DNA of 64,000 bases from Tetradesmus obliquus (GCA_030272155.1 CP126192.1:5118501-5182500); one strand, 5' to 3'; positions 10,707 through 24,400 are shown, numbered from the stretch's first letter. A program made the numbers and translations. Notes: a model not told the origin generated them from the sequence alone.

Positions 10707-13700
10707 TGCTGCGATGCTGTCGCTTGCCTGGTGTGGTGGTGAAGGACAATCAAGGTGGCTGGCTAGGGCAGCAGTTGCTGTCCTGCTTTCGTGGATGCGT
10801 CGGTTGAGGCGCTGTAATAGGCTTTGAAGAGCTTCGAAAGCATTGGCTGCGTGTGTGTGCGTGTGCAGCGGAGTTGCGCAGCATGGCACACCACGGCTGG
10901 TTGAATGGGATGGACAAGTGCTGAAGTCAGGCGGGGCCATTATGGCCTGCACACCGCCACATTCATACCTCTGTCTGTTTGTTGTTGTGCTGGTGGCCGG
11001 TGGGTGGCGTGTGCGCTGCCCTTGCAGGCGGCACAGGCGGCATTGATGCAGACTGCCGCTGTGCCTCCCGGGTTGATCACCGGTGCGTGTTGTTCCAGAT
11101 TGTTGATTGGTGGCAGACATTGCATGGCGGCACTGCATGCTGTGTAGTGCTGCATGCCGTGCTGCTGCCTGCTGCATTTGAAGGGTGCGCTGCCATCCCG
11201 GGTGCTGCGTCGGTGCCTGCGTTGCCTCTGATGCCTCGACATGCAATGCAGCTCCAGCAGATAGTGTTGGGGATGGAGACACCACCGTTGAAGGTCATGC
11301 AAGGCACTGGCACAGCAGGTGCTGCTCCGGGGCTTGTGTCTTTCAGGCTGGCATGTTGCGGCGCCTTGCTTGCCTGTGTTCTGCTGCGGCTACGCCAGCA
11401 CTGTTACATTCAACGTTGTTGTATACAACAGCTTTTACACATTTGTGGTGTGTTGGTTGTCGTCAAAAGGTGCGGCTCCCCAGTCCCGCCCTGCCGTGCT
11501 GTTGCAAACCAGCTGCGCAGACTTCCTTGAAGCTTTGCAGTGTACGGCAATGCACGTATCTTTCCGGTCAGACTGTCGTGGTGTTGGCATCTTCTGGATG
11601 CAACAGCATGCATTCGGCAACGCCTCTGCCTCAATTGTGCAAAGGATTGCAAGACCGGCAGCAGCGTTTTGTGGCGGAGGCGGTTGGCTGGGCTCGCCTG
11701 TTGGTCATTCTGGGGGAGCACTTCTGTTTGCGTCTGTTTGGCAGCTGCAGCTGTTACTATTGTTGTCACGTCTGTTGTCATGTTATCTTGGTGGAGCTGG
11801 GCTGACACTGCAAACCCCGGGCCTGTCTGGGTTCAACTGCTTGCGCTCCGAGGCAAGGCTAATGCAAGCTGCCTGAGCAACTGCCCTTGTTTGCACGTCC
11901 CATAGACAGTGCGTGTTGCATAGCAGCCTTGGTGCTGGATTGTTTGTGGTGTACGCTACTTGGTGGGTAAGCATGTTACCGCGGCAATAACATTGTGCAG
12001 GGCATGCATCCCAGTCTGTGCATGCGTCGATGGGGGTTGGCAGTGGAACCGCACGGCTGTTGCCGCCAAACCTATGCTGTTTGTTCAGCCTGCTGTACGG
12101 TTCTCGTGACAGTTCTGTCGCAGTTTCGGTGTCCTTTTGCCTACAGTGTCAGTGCGGCAGCCACGCTTTGTCATTTGAGCAGCTGCCACCTGATGCAGAG
12201 CCAGCAGGCAGGACGGCGCAGGCTGCTGCAGGGGTATTCTTTTTTGTTTTTGCTGTAGTGCCTGCTGGCGTCTGACAGCTGTTGTGTCTGGCTATGTTGG
12301 TGGTGGTGTTGTCGGGCCGTGTCCGCGGTGAGTGAGCTTCGCGCGGGGCCAGTCTTGGTGGTGGGTTTGCGGCAGGGTATGGTGCCACGCTGCTTTGGCG
12401 GCTGGGGCTGCGCTCGTGCTGCTTGCCATGTCCCCTGTTGTTACGGGTTTGTTATGTTATGTTATGTGACGTGTTGTTGGGGATGCGGCGCTGCGAGGGG
12501 CCTCAGCTCCTCGCAGCGCTGCCCATAGGCACGCAGAATGCTGCGTGACGCGTCCACAGCCACGACTGCTTTGCTGATCGGCGCCGTCCCACGTTCTGTC
12601 TGTTGTTGATCTGCATCTGTCCGTGTTAGGCCGCGTTCCCTGTATGTTGCCCTGCGCACGCGCTCGGCCGCGGTTGTTGTGCGGCAGCAGGCCAGGGGCC
12701 GTGCCAGGGCAACAGTTCAGTTGGTGTGGTGCTTTTTCTTTTCTTGCTGTGCTCTTGTATGAAGGCTGCTGCTGTGGGGGCTGTAGGCGGTCAGTAGCCA
12801 TGTCAGGCACCACACTGCGCCGTGCAGCGGCTGCATTGCGGCAAGGCTGCAGGCAGTTGTGCCTGTGCATGCTCCTGCTGACGTTCAATGTGCCCACAGC
12901 AGGCTGGGTTACCTTGCGGTTGGGCTGCAGCGGCTGCTAGTGGGCTTGGGGTTGCGTGTGCTTTGTTGAACTCTGGCTGCAGCTGCGGCTTGGCCCGCGG
13001 CAGTGGCAGCCCGCGTGCATTGCCCTGTATACAGGGCACTACGTAGTGGAGTGATGGCAGGCCAGCGCGTGGCTTAGCCGCGGGGTGGAAGGGAGGCAGG
13101 GTTCTGTGTGTGTCGCTGCCTGGACAGCAGGACATGGACCAGCATTTGCTTTCACATTGTATTTGCAGTACTGTACGAGGGCCATGCTTCACATGCCCAC
13201 CCGATTGCTTGTGAGGGTGAGGAGCATATCCCGCCACTATGAAGACAGTGTGTACTATGGATCTGGCCTGTCTGGCGCCCGTGTTATGCAGCAAGCCGGC
13301 AGCAGCACTGCAGCCTTGGGGGTTGCCTTGTGCTGCCTGCTGCCGGTTCAGCAAGCTGCGCGTATGGACATGCCGCTGCTTGGTGATGGAGTGTTCTTGC
13401 GCCCACAGGCCAGCAGGCAATGTACGCAAAGTATCAATACTGGGGTAGGGGTTGTTTTGGTCCCAGTGCAAGTGCCCGATGATGGTGTTGCAGGCGGCCG
13501 TAGGTTCACACGTGTTTTGACCACCACAGCATGAGCAATGCCCTCTTGCATGCATGTTATCATGATCTGCCTTCTGATGTGTTGTGTGTGTGTGTGTTTT
13601 GGTGGTGGTCGGGTGGTGTGCGCAGCTGGCATTGCTCCTGCTTGCCATGGTGTGCACACCGGGCGCTGCATGGAACAGCAGTGCTCGTGCGTGTTCATGT

Positions 13701-13740
13701 TGAGTGTTGCAGCCTACCACACGTTGCAGTGAATGTGTAA
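10707..13740 (+). other. Long T/G-rich 3' region of the CCT gene
   Basis: No coding sequence could be supported in these 3 kb. The top strand is strongly T/G-rich throughout, like the other 3' UTRs in this window read in the transcribed direction. A proximal TGTAA lies at 10813-10817 and a distal one at 13736-13740. The skew lasts to about 13.9 kb and then flips to A/C-rich. I infer one long or alternatively polyadenylated 3' UTR, though a separate noncoding transcript is not excluded. Confidence 0.45.
13736..13740 (+). terminator. Putative distal poly(A) signal TGTAA
   Basis: TGTAA is the usual chlorophycean polyadenylation signal. This copy lies near the right end of the T/G-rich tract downstream of the CCT gene. 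A proximal copy at 10813-10817 could give a much shorter transcript. Confidence 0.4.
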
Positions 13741-14731
13741 TGCATGCATGTGTGTTGTTGCTTGCATGTAGGATGCATTTTCAGCACTTGTTGCATGTTG
13801 TTTAACCGCGATGGTGCCCAGTCTGGTGTTGTTGGCCTGCTTGCTGTGTGGCAGGTAGGCTTGGTGCCAGCACCAGTCACTGATAGGTCGCAGGCGCAGA
13901 CTGCAGAGCATGCGGGCGCACTAGCGTCTACTAACCTACCAACAGCATTGATCTGAACGTCGTATGTACTTGGAGGCGCTGCCTCAATAGCAAGCCCTTA
14001 CTGTAACTATCACCTGATACCTGATCACCAACTTTCATCATCATGTTACCCATCAAGCCATAGCATCAACGCCATCACCAACTGTAACAACCGTTCTTAT
14101 GCTGACACCCTGAACCTGATAGTGCCACTGCCACCGGCGCCACTCTTCAAGTCCTGGCACAAAGATACGCTGGCCTCACCAAAGCCAGACCGAAAAAAGA
14201 AGCCAGAGCGAGATTGGCACTGCCTAGCAGGGCTTTGAGTGCGTGAGGCGTCAGCATGGCTTGCGCAGCAACTAGCCTGGCTTGCACTGCAGCGCGCGCT
14301 GCTCAAATGGGGCAGTTCAACAGGCAAAATGATGACATCAAATGACCCATCAACCGGCAATCTGTTATGGGCCAACTGGTATGACCAAGGGCAGCAGCCA
14401 TCAGGCAATCAATGTAGTACCTAGATTGTGAGACATCCCGCCTAACGGTCACAGCACCCCGTTCCTATGCCGCCCGTGTGGCAGCCAGCAGGGCACGCTG
14501 ATGCCACCGCCGCTGCTCATGATTATCACCAGCTGTTTGCCACCTCGGGCTGCCAACACAACCAGCACTGCAGACTCCACACGGAGCTCGCCACACACAT
14601 AATGGAAAGCCGGGCACAATAACTGCTATGTCGTAGCTGCGCTGCTTGCATGCACCCACATGTAATCCCATGGTCAACATCAACGTGCCGCCACCGCAGC
14701 AGCCCCCAGCAACCGCAGTGCCGACACAGCT
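13741..14731. other. Convergent 3' flank between the CCT and LPMO genes
   Basis: No gene seen. T/G skew fades near 13.9 kb and the sequence becomes A/C-rich on the top strand, as expected for the 3' UTR of the minus-strand LPMO gene. No TTACA (minus-strand TGTAA) was found here, so the LPMO transcript end is unplaced. Confidence 0.35.
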
Positions 14732-15037
14732 TCAGGGCGTGGGGGAAGGCGGCTGCATCGGGCCGCTGGGTGCTGTGGTGATCGTGATGTCGGCACTGCA
14801 ACAGCATAAACATCCAGAAGTGGTGGTGTCAAATATAGTGCAGCGATGCGTGTCTAAGCCAGGCTTCTTCAGCAGTGCAGGGATCCTTGCAGCGTTGTCA
14901 GATTGCTAGTGGTTAGTGTCAAAGATGATCTACGCGGCTGCTCACCAGTTGCGGAAGACTTCTGGTATGTCAGCGACGCTGCAGCTTTCGCTGCCCAGGC
15001 AGCAAGTGCCCATGCTGCCCTGGCCAGTGACTGCAGG

Positions 15038-15117
<80 letters not shown>

Positions 15118-15706
15118 ACAACGTATCACCTGCTTGCTGCCTGTAGCCACTGTCACAACTGTGTACTGACTCTTATGTCATAGTGCAGCATCTGACGCGT
15201 GCATGCAGCTTGTCTGCGCACCACACTTCACATGCATGCAGCTTAAAGCGCACTGTAGCATGGCAAGCAGCCATCAACTTGCTGCAGCCAGTGCAGGCGT
15301 CCCACCTGGGTTATGGCGGTCAGCATACACACCACAGGCTGCCGTGTCGCACGCCTCATAGCAGCTGTTCATGGTGAGGTATTCTGCACAGCAACAGCAG
15401 AAGCAGCAGCAGCAGCAGCAGCAACAGTTGTCATGCTGGCTCGACTTGCCCTTTTGCCATGGTGCCAGCGAGCCGGATTTGTTGCACAGCCAAGCAACAT
15501 GCCCAGCAGGCAGCGCACACTTCATATCGCATGAAACACAGCGCACGGCGCGAGCACAACCAACACGGCAGCTCACCCCACTGCAGCACGCAGCCGCCAG
15601 CGCATGCCACGCCAGCCGGCAGCCTGAAGTCAGCCGACATGGTGCCCAGTGTGCTCTTGGAGGTGCCGTTCATGATGTACACAAAGGGGCCCAGCCCATC
15701 AGCCCT

Positions 15707-15794
<88 letters not shown>

Positions 15795-16196
15795 TGCGGA
15801 TTCCATTGCGTGGTATAGGCGAAAGCTACACGGCATGTGCCTACTAGGTGTAGTACATGCATGTAGGCCCACAACCTAGCCGCCTGCTAGGTGCATGGGG
15901 CGGTGCTGGATGATTGCCAGTCCCCAGCACAGGCAGAACGCTGCCGTGGGGAGCTGGGGTACGCTGGCACCATGCTGGGCGCAGTGCTGCAGCTGAAAGT
16001 GTCTGTTACGTCACACACCCAACTCCTAGTCCTGGCAGCAACGTTGAGCACGTAGTGCAGCAAAGTCATTCCCTGTGAGCAGCGAGCCATGCCCAGCTCA
16101 CCGCTGCAGCGGGTGCTGGTCAAAGCAGGCCTGGTCCAGGCTGTGCCTCCTGGGGCACAGCTTCACACCGATGCGGCCGCCGTGGTTCTCCTGCAG

Positions 16197-16238
<42 letters not shown>

Positions 16239-17033
16239 GCAGCAGCAGCAGCAGCGGCAGCAGCAGCAGCAGCACGGTCATGCGTCTAATGAGTCTCCCT
16301 GAAAGGAGTCACCGGGCGTCACCGGGCAGCTGGGTGTCGCTGCAGCTGTGCAATCTTTCACGTCCTTGCCGCCAGCGCGGCAGCAATTGGCAGCTTGTGC
16401 AAGCTCGCCACGCACCACACGTCAGAAGTGCCATGCTGCTGCTGCTGCATCAAGCTGCTGCTGTATACCTGGATCCACCACTGTACGTTGATGGCTTGCC
16501 CAGGAGTGTATGTGGCCTGGCTGGCACCGGCGGTGCCGGAGTAGAATGTTTCGTTGAAACTGAACAGAAACGGGTCGCCACACACGCCTGCACCCAGCCC
16601 GACAGCACCAGCAGTGTCAGTTTAGCTCACAAGGTGACCTGGTGAACCGTTGGGTATCTGCACAGGCAGCACTCAACAGACAGCAGTGACTAAAGTGTCG
16701 CTGCAGCTGTTGCTGCCAGCTGACAACGGGCAGCAGTGACGTGCTGTAGCTGTTGCTTGGCCGCTGCACACCTGGTCCGTTTAACAACTTGATGCCTGGG
16801 TAGAGAAACCAGTAGTTAGCCAGGCCATTGCCATCATCCTTTGAGGGTGCGGTCATCCAGGGCTGCAGGTGGCTTGGAACGGGCTGGGGTGTTATGACGT
16901 TCCTAGAGCGAGGAACGGTTAGGGAGCCCTTCGACCTGACTTTAACAGGTGCCAGAAGTACCAGCAGCGCTGCAACAAGCAGCAGCTGCAGCCGGCCGCT
17001 TGCTGGGGCTGGGCTTTGGGTGGGTCGCGTCAT
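14732..17033 (-). CDS. Secreted LPMO-like protein (AA15-type fold)
   Basis: Seven exons: 17033-16772, 16587-16469, 16190-16102, 15704-15577, 15383-15306, 15030-14946 and 14795-14732. Phases agree at all six joins; 274 residues. A signal peptide (LQLLLVAALLVLLAP) is followed by KGSLTVPRSRN, then GVCGDP, ATYTPGQAINV, NHGGRIGVKLCP, FRLPAGVACAGGCVLQW, EYLTMNSCYEACD, PEVFRNCADITI and a short Pro-rich tail. This order is that of copper-dependent lytic polysaccharide monooxygenases, best matching AA15-like proteins of algae and animals, which oxidatively cleave chitin or cellulose. The second brace His (about residue 130 in NHGG) and a Phe near the C-terminus are present. The residue expected to be the N-terminal brace His is Lys35, so activity is doubtful. 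A start at 17054 adds seven residues. Several introns contain long CTG tracts. Confidence 0.85.
15042..15116. repeat. (CAG)n/(CTG)n microsatellite in an LPMO intron
   Basis: A pure CAG run on the top strand (CTG on the LPMO coding strand) of roughly 24 units. It ends about ten bases before the 3' splice site of exon 6 at 15031. Confidence 0.95.
15705..15792. repeat. (CAG)n/(CTG)n microsatellite abutting an LPMO acceptor
   Basis: About 29 CAG units on the top strand. On the coding strand the CTG run continues directly into the CAG of the acceptor of exon 4, so the repeat itself forms the 3' end of the intron. Confidence 0.95.
16198..16275. repeat. Interrupted (CAG)n/(CTG)n repeat near an LPMO acceptor
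   Basis: CAG units with a few CGG interruptions, immediately upstream on the coding strand of the exon 3 acceptor at 16191. Confidence 0.9.
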
Positions 17034-17054
17034 GGCGGGAGCTCGAGCTGACAC

Positions 17055-18199
17055 TGCACCTCAGGTCCTAGCTAGCTGTGTTGTGTCGAACAATAGTGTA
17101 TTTTTGCTGATATATGTAATGATCAACAGTGGGTGCACTGCAACTTCTGCAGTAACCGCAGATCCAACAGTGGACACACTGGGAGTACGAAGCTCTCAGA
17201 AACTGGCACACCGTGCGAGCTGCAAGACAGAGCGCGCGTTAAGGCTTGCGTTCGATAGAACTTCAAACTTTTGCGCGGATGGTCAGCATACCGCTGCTGT
17301 TGCTGCGTGCTACACCGGCTGCTGCGGATGGGTAGTCGGTAACCACACTGACGGTGTATGTCGACATAGGCGAACTTTCAGCCGGCACTGCGCACAAAAG
17401 CGTACGTGTATGCTGTGAACACATCGATGGCGCCGAGAGTGTATGAGGTCATCGACCTTCCTATTCACATGCTACTATGCCGGAAAGCTGTCACGGCCAC
17501 CACGTGCAGCAGGCACCAGTACATACGGGACCCTCAAACCGCCACGTCTTCGATCGTGTTGGCGGAGTTTGCCACCAACGAAGTCATGATGCTGTTGACG
17601 GTGTAGTACATAATTGGTACAACGTGCAAGCAGGTCAATCATTGACGGTGTTTTACTTACAAGTTCACCTTCAGCGCTTGACAGGTGAAGGGTTGAGCAG
17701 TGAAGGATGTCTATAAAACAGCAGCAGCCCAGATGAACGCCACTGATGGTGTGCCCTCTCACAGCAAGGCACTGCTGCTGCTGTTGCTGCTGCTGTGGAC
17801 ATATACCCGTGGATCCATCCTGTATCAGCTTAGCAACCCCGACGCCCTACTCAATTTTAACTGATGCATAGATCTAGAAGCGTTGCCGCCATGTGCCATA
17901 TGGCATGCCAATGCATTTTACACAAATACTGCCGCACAGGCCTGTGGGCAGAGTACAACACACGCTACCCCCATGCTACAATAAGTTATGCCGTGCTTAT
18001 CAGGATCACCAGCAACCACAGCTTGCATGGCAAATGCGCAGCGACAGCCAGCACTGTCCGTGGACCCGGTGCCACCGCAATGTGGCTGCTCACTGTTCCG
18101 CTGCCGGCATGGCTGAAAATCCGTTGACTGGCACTGTATCCTGCCCGCCTCGCGCTGGCACAGCAACTGCCGTGGTGTGCTGCAGCTGCAGGCTTTTGT
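17055..18199. other. Spacer between GCP3 and the LPMO gene
   Basis: This region holds the 3' end of GCP3 and the promoter of the LPMO gene, both on the minus strand. TTACA (minus-strand TGTAA) occurs at 17918-17922 and 17657-17661, either of which could end the GCP3 transcript. No gene is supported. A short plus-strand frame at 17732-17863 is discussed under rejected items. Confidence 0.4.
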
Positions 18200-18424
18200 C
18201 TACAGCACCTCCGTGCCGGCCTTGGGGCTGCGGGTGTAGAAGTCACTGAAGTTGAGCCGCGCCAGCAGGAAGCGCACCTCAGCATTCACCTGCATGACAA
18301 CAGAAGGCAGGGCACAGCAACACACGCAGCAAGAAGTCGGGTGTTGGACACTGGCATGGCTCCATGTGTGCGCCCTGAAGCTTGCACAGCACGGCTCCCA
18401 GCTGCACTCAAACATAAGACAAGC

Positions 18425-18458
<34 letters not shown>

Positions 18459-21400
18459 GGGCAGCGCCCCGCACGCACCTCGTTCGCAGCTGCTGGCAGC
18501 CCAGTCAGGAAGCCCTTGAGCAGGGCCCCATACTTGTCATGCATCTTTGCAACCGCCTGCTGCATCTCCGCCAGGTCCTGCTGCGACACGGCTGGCTCGT
18601 GCTGCGAGGAGGTGCTACCCCAGTCGCCGCGTGCGGTGTTGCTGGCGGCATCTGCTGCGCGCCGCTCCAGTGCCAGCACGCCTGCCTGCACCTGCAGCAG
18701 CAACAACTTGTGCAACCCGAATGCATATTGTTTGGTGATTTGAAGACGATGGGGCCATACGCAACGCCACAGCGTTGAACAGCTGAGACCTTTAAACAGT
18801 ATCTGCATGTCTCTTGTTGATGTTGATGCTCCCGCTGCAGATGACGTATGCTAATGACGGTGCAGCAGCCAGGCTGCCACATACAACAGCACGCACCCGC
18901 TCGTTGAAGCGAGCCACCAGAGGTGCCAGCCCCATGCACATCTTCAGCAGCTGCGTCAGCTGCGGCCGCAGCTTCTCAGCCTGCCCCGGGCCCAGCAGCG
19001 CGCGCGCCAGCACCGCAGCCAGGAACTTCTCATGCGCTGCGATCAGGCAGTCCAGGTCGGGCGCTGCTGCAGCAGCAGCCGTGAACTCTGACCAGGCGCC
19101 TGCACATGCGAGATGCAGTAAGAGTGAGACGAGCGATGGCGTGTCGACGGTGTTGAACGCAAGTCCGTCACACTGCTGACAGTTGAAGTTGACTGGCAAA
19201 TGCATGGCAGCAGGCGGTCTTGCGGCCCATTTGCAGCGGCATGACACGTGGCACGAGTGGCAGATAGGTGCGTGTGCATAAGCAATGAGGCACGCCCCAC
19301 AGGCAATGCAATGCCACCTCAGCACTTGTTGAGTGCATATGCACTTATGCAGTCTGCACCATGCCTTGCGCTGGCAGGCAGCAGCAGCACTCACACTCCA
19401 GCACCTCCAGGTTGATGTAGTACTGCAGGTTGATGTTGAAGTGCGCCATCTCAGCGCGCAGCCGCAGGCAGCGCCGCAGCAGCTCCGCGAGCCGCGGCGC
19501 ACACGCGTCGCCAGCAAAGCGCGGCAGGCTGCGCTCAACCTCCACCTGCACACAAGGCATGACAGCGCGCGTTTGAGCAGGGTAGCCAGTAGACACATCA
19601 ACCCCACACATACAGAACGGGCACAGTCTTGGCAGCCACCGCCGCACAGGCGACAGCGCAGAGATGGAGCAGTCATGCTGCATGTAGGTTTGTCTAGCAC
19701 CGCAGCACCCTCGCCAAGCTGTGGCATGTCAATGGCTTTATCTTTATCCCCACTCCCTGGCAGCAGCGCTGCAGTGGCCCTCACCTTGAGTGTGTGCCAG
19801 GCGCTGCCCAGGCTGCGCTCCGTGCGCCGCGTCAGCCACAGCAGCCTGCTGAGCTGGCCGTAGCAGGTCTGCGCGGCTGGCGTGAAGATGCTGCTCAGCG
19901 GCGGGCCCAGCTGGTAGTGCAGCGAGAACACGTCCCAGCCCGTCTCGGCGTCACCTGGCATGCGGCAGCAGCAGCAGCAGACGAGTACTGGCATATGTGT
20001 CAAGCAAACAGCAAGGCGTTGTTTGATCAAGTCCTCAGCAGAATCAATTACCGCAACACAAGGCACATGCTGCAGCATGTCGCAGCGTCCTCATATGGCA
20101 GCCATCTAGAATTGCGAGCAGCCCGACAGCTAGGCTGGATGCCTTTTCTCTGTTCAGCACAGCGCACCTCCTGCTGCCTTGTGTGCGCGCAGCCGGTCCA
20201 CCGCGCCTCCCTCCTCATCGCCGCGCGCGCCGCCACCCCCTGCACTGGCCAGCAACGCTTGACGCAGCAGGTGGTTGAGCGTGACCTCGCTCACATCCTT
20301 TGCTGGCTTGTTGAGCTCCAGGCCCAGCACATCCAGCAGCGCCACCACAAAGTCACCCTGGGAAGGCAAGGGTGTAAGGTGTTCACATGGGGCAGAGGCA
20401 GATTGTTGCGACGCAGATGCTGTGAGGGAGTGTATGGCTGTGCTCTGACACAGACTGGCAGGCGGTGGATGTCACAGGCCAGACGTGCATCCAGAGACCC
20501 CCTGGCTGCTGTTCCTCTGTCAATAACTGCAGGTTGGTCGAGCCGATCAGCAGAGGAATGGATACCAGCAAGGAGGGGACTGCAACGCTTCACCTGCCAC
20601 TGCGTGCCAACCAACTCTGCCACCGCACGCACAGCACGCTAGCATGTGCGCCCCTGTTCATGCCAGCACCCCCAGTCATCATGCAACCACTTTAACGTCA
20701 AAGCATGCAAGAAAAGTAACAAGGCAGCGCTGTCCATGAAAGCGCAGCGGCACCTGGCCCAAGAGCAGGTAGCGGCGGATGGCCTGGCAGTGCCTGCTGA
20801 GCTCGCCGCTGCTGTGCAGCACCGCCATCAGCCGCGCGTCGATGCTGCGCCCGGCCGACACCACCACGCGCTCCAGCACTGGCAGCTGCGGCAGGGCACA
20901 GCCGGTACACAAAGGCGGCTAGTGTTGTGACACACATTTTGCAGAGCATGCCTGCTGGGTAGCGGGAGCTGGCGGCGATGCACGGTGGCAGCGCAGCGGT
21001 TGTGCGGTGGTGGTGCGATGCTGCTAGCTGATTTATATGGTGTGCACGCCAGCCAGGCAGAAATAGCCAGCAAAATGCACTGGCGAACGAGCACAATAGG
21101 CTTGGCCGGAGCAGCGGAAGTTGAGCTGCATTACACGGCCTGGAGCAGCGCATTTGTACTGCACAGCCTCATCTTGCGCAGTCTCACCTGCCCGTAGCCA
21201 AGCGCAGCTGCTGTGCCGGCTGCTGCAGGCGCCCACTCCTGCACCCATCGCGCATCGCCACAAGCATCCCGCAGGAAGTTGATGCTTTTGCCAGCCCTCA
21301 GGATCGTCTCTGCCAGCTCAGCAGTGATAAATGGAGGCACACACGCAGGCTCCAGCCTGTATGCGTCCCTCCACAGGTCCCTGCCGGCCCCTGCTGCTGC

Positions 21401-24400
21401 ACCGGCGGTGCTGCCGCTGCTGCTGCTGTCGCTGCTGCAGGGCACCACGAAGAACTCGCAGGCAGGGTCCTCTAGCACGCCCTCAAACACCCAGCGCCTG
21501 ATCATGTCAAACAGCGGCACACACATCTGCAGGGCAGGCAGCAGCAAGCGCGGCACGAGCAGCAAGATCAGCAAACAGGAAGACGCTTTTGGTAACATCA
21601 CATGAAGAATGGCACTGCAGCGCAGTTGCTGGCACGACAAGGTTCCTGCTACATCTCACATGCTGCAGCAACCTATCCAAGCCGCAGGACAAACCCCTGC
21701 TGCTGGCAGCATCATCAGTGGAAGGAGCTTCACACCCCAACCCCAGCAGCGCACCTGGTGCAGTATGCGCACTGCATAGCTGCGTGCCAGCGGGTCGCCC
21801 ACATTTGTGGCTGCCCACACACCGCCAGCGAGCAGGCCGCCGCCAGCGCCCGCGCAGCTGTCAACCAGCGCTGCCAGCAGCCGCATGCGGCGCAGCGGCT
21901 CGTCCAGCCACAACTGCAGCCGCGGCAGCGACAGGTACGGTCCGGCTGCAGCAGCAGGCTCGTCCCCTGCGACAGCAGCGGCGCAGCAGTGCCGACGAGA
22001 GCGGGAGCAGTGCAAGGGGTCACGAGTCAGATGTAACGGCAATTCTGGTGTTTGCAAGATGCTGATGCAAGGCACGGCTGGAGCACCGGAGCTAGCAGCA
22101 CTGCTCCCACGCCCTGCAGAGTAATCCTGCAATCTCCATTTTGTGCAGGCGCAGTAGCAGCTTGGATTCTGCAAGCTCACATGCTGTAACCTGGAACCTT
22201 GCCATGCCCAGTCTGCACGCTGCACTACATTCATCAGCTGTGCCAACAGTCTCTGCAGGGTCACATGCAGCAGCCAGTTGTGCGAGCGGAGCTGCAGCGT
22301 CACCTGGCATGGGCTGCGGCACTGCCAGCTGGGTCTCCAGCACCGCCATGAGCCGGTAGAAGTCGGTGACCTCGTCAGCCAGCGCAGCACACAGCGCCTG
22401 CCGCACAGAGCCGCAGCCCTGCCCGCGCCCCTCTGCGATTGCCCCCTGCACGCGCCTGCGGTGTGCATGCACATGGGGTCAGGTGAGTCAGGCGGAAGCG
22501 GCACATTCAGCAGCAGCAGCAGCAGTGGCGGGAAGGCGATAGCTGTGCTGCACTGCAGCCAGCTCTGCCACGCAGCTCTGCCACGCCGCTCACTACACCC
22601 ACTACCTTCTGCAAAGCCGTGCATGCATAATCTCTTTGAAATACTGCCATCGGCTGCTGCAGCAGCAGGCCAAACTGCTTCAAAGTAACAGCAACTCACT
22701 TGTACATCACCCCCAGCTCTCCCAGCTCATGCAGCGCTGCGCGCCATCTGCCGGGGATCTGCAGCTGCTCCTGTGGAGCCACGGCAATGCCTGAGCCTGC
22801 TGCTGCCCCGTTGAAGGTGTTGTACCTGCCTGTGAGGCCCTGCACGGTGCGCAGCACGTCCTGCACCAGCACTGACTCCTTGACCTGCAGGGGTGCATAC
22901 GTGGACAGGCAGCAGCATGCAGTGGATGAGCAAGTAGGGGCCAAACCGCTGTCCTAGGGACGCCAAGTGTCTAGCAGGCATCTTGCCTATCTACATAACA
23001 CCCAGAATGGTCCTGCGGACCCTGTCATGCAAGGTAGGCACAAGAGGACCCACCACAGTGCCCTGGGAGGCTGCGGCACGTGCTCAACCTGAGACGCATC
23101 ATAGTGCTTGCCACCAGTGACTAAACTGCAATTGCAGGAACTTACCAGAAAGGCATCAGCAGCAGGCACAGCAGCAACTGGCTGCAGCTGCGGCACAGCA
23201 GCACTGCTTGGCTTCTGCAGTGCCCTGGAGCGAAGGCTCTGCAGGGGCAGTAGTAGCAACGGACACAGATTTGACATAAAAGCAGTGTACTGCTGTGGTA
23301 TGCACCCGGCCGTGTGCTGGTCACAGCCCCCACAGCCGTCCGTGATATTGCACTGTGCAGCATGCGCACTGCAGCTAAGCCCCAGAGTTGACAGGGGCGA
23401 CCAGATTGCACTGAACAGCTGCTGTAACTGCCCGCCAACACCCAAGCTGCAGTTGCCATGCACAAGCATCCGGTGTCATCACTGCCTGCGCACACTTGTG
23501 CGGTTTGGGAGCATGTGCCTGGGCGTGCCGTACCTTGCTGACCTGGTCTATGCTGTTGATGGATGTGTCTGGCACTGCTTTGCCTCTCAGCAGCACGCCT
23601 GGCTGAGGCAGCGCCTGCAGGCAAAGCAGCACAGACACATCCAACACGTCAGCAGCTGCTCAAAACCCACGCTTCTAAGCAGCTGCGGCTGTGCAGACGC
23701 ATGTGCTTTCTGCTGCTGTCGAACAGTTCAAGAACAGCGCCACTCACTCATGATGTGGCAGAACCACTATATGATAAGCTGGCCGTTCGGCGCTTTGGCG
23801 TTGCTTCGTCAACGCATGAGACAGCTAGTGCTTGAGCTGCTACCACGGTACCATCATGCGTTGATGCTTTGCGCAAGCCCCTTGCTGGTGCTGCTGCTGC
23901 TACCATGTTGCCTGTATATCTACCACTTGACACTTGCCTTGGGGAGAGCCAGTGGCTTGATGGATGCCAGGCTGCTGGCTGTTACGCCTGTACCACTGTC
24001 CACCAGCTGCTGTAGCAGGCTGAGCACTCCGCAGAGGCCCCCTCTGCTGAGGCCTGCGCATCTGCACAGCTGCTGATACAGCTCTGAGAACCTGCAGGAT
24101 CCAGGCATACATGAACTCAATGCAAAGCCCGCTTCATTTCAGCCTCGAAATACGCATGCACTGTGGTTCTGATAAAGCATCGTGGCGTCATGAACTCTGT
24201 GCTGTTGATTTCGCACCTGGCTGCATCATCCTGCCGCTGCTGCTGCACCAGGCGCTGCCTGATGGCATGAAACACAGTGTCTGAATCTTCAGCAGCATTG
24301 GATGCTATTCCACTATCCGCCACGCGCACTACGTAGCCAAATAGCTTGTTCTGCACGGCCTGCTGCTCCAGCTCGCTGCAGCCTGGAGCAGCCTGCACCA

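Noticed and set aside
11185-11876. Open frames of about 200 residues in the T/G-rich tract after the CCT gene
   Set aside because: Cys/Leu/Val-rich products typical of T/G-rich DNA, overlapping in two frames, without splice or family support.
15887-16018. Possible extra LPMO exon between exons 3 and 4
   Set aside because: It would bring an in-frame stop; joining exon 3 directly to exon 4 keeps phase and gives the expected LPMO sequence (HPLQRADGLGPFVY).
17732-17863. 43-residue plus-strand frame with a signal-peptide-like Leu run and TATAAAA just upstream
   Set aside because: It falls within the downstream region of GCP3, the Leu run comes from a CTG repeat, and no continuation or homologue is recognisable. 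A real micropeptide is not excluded.
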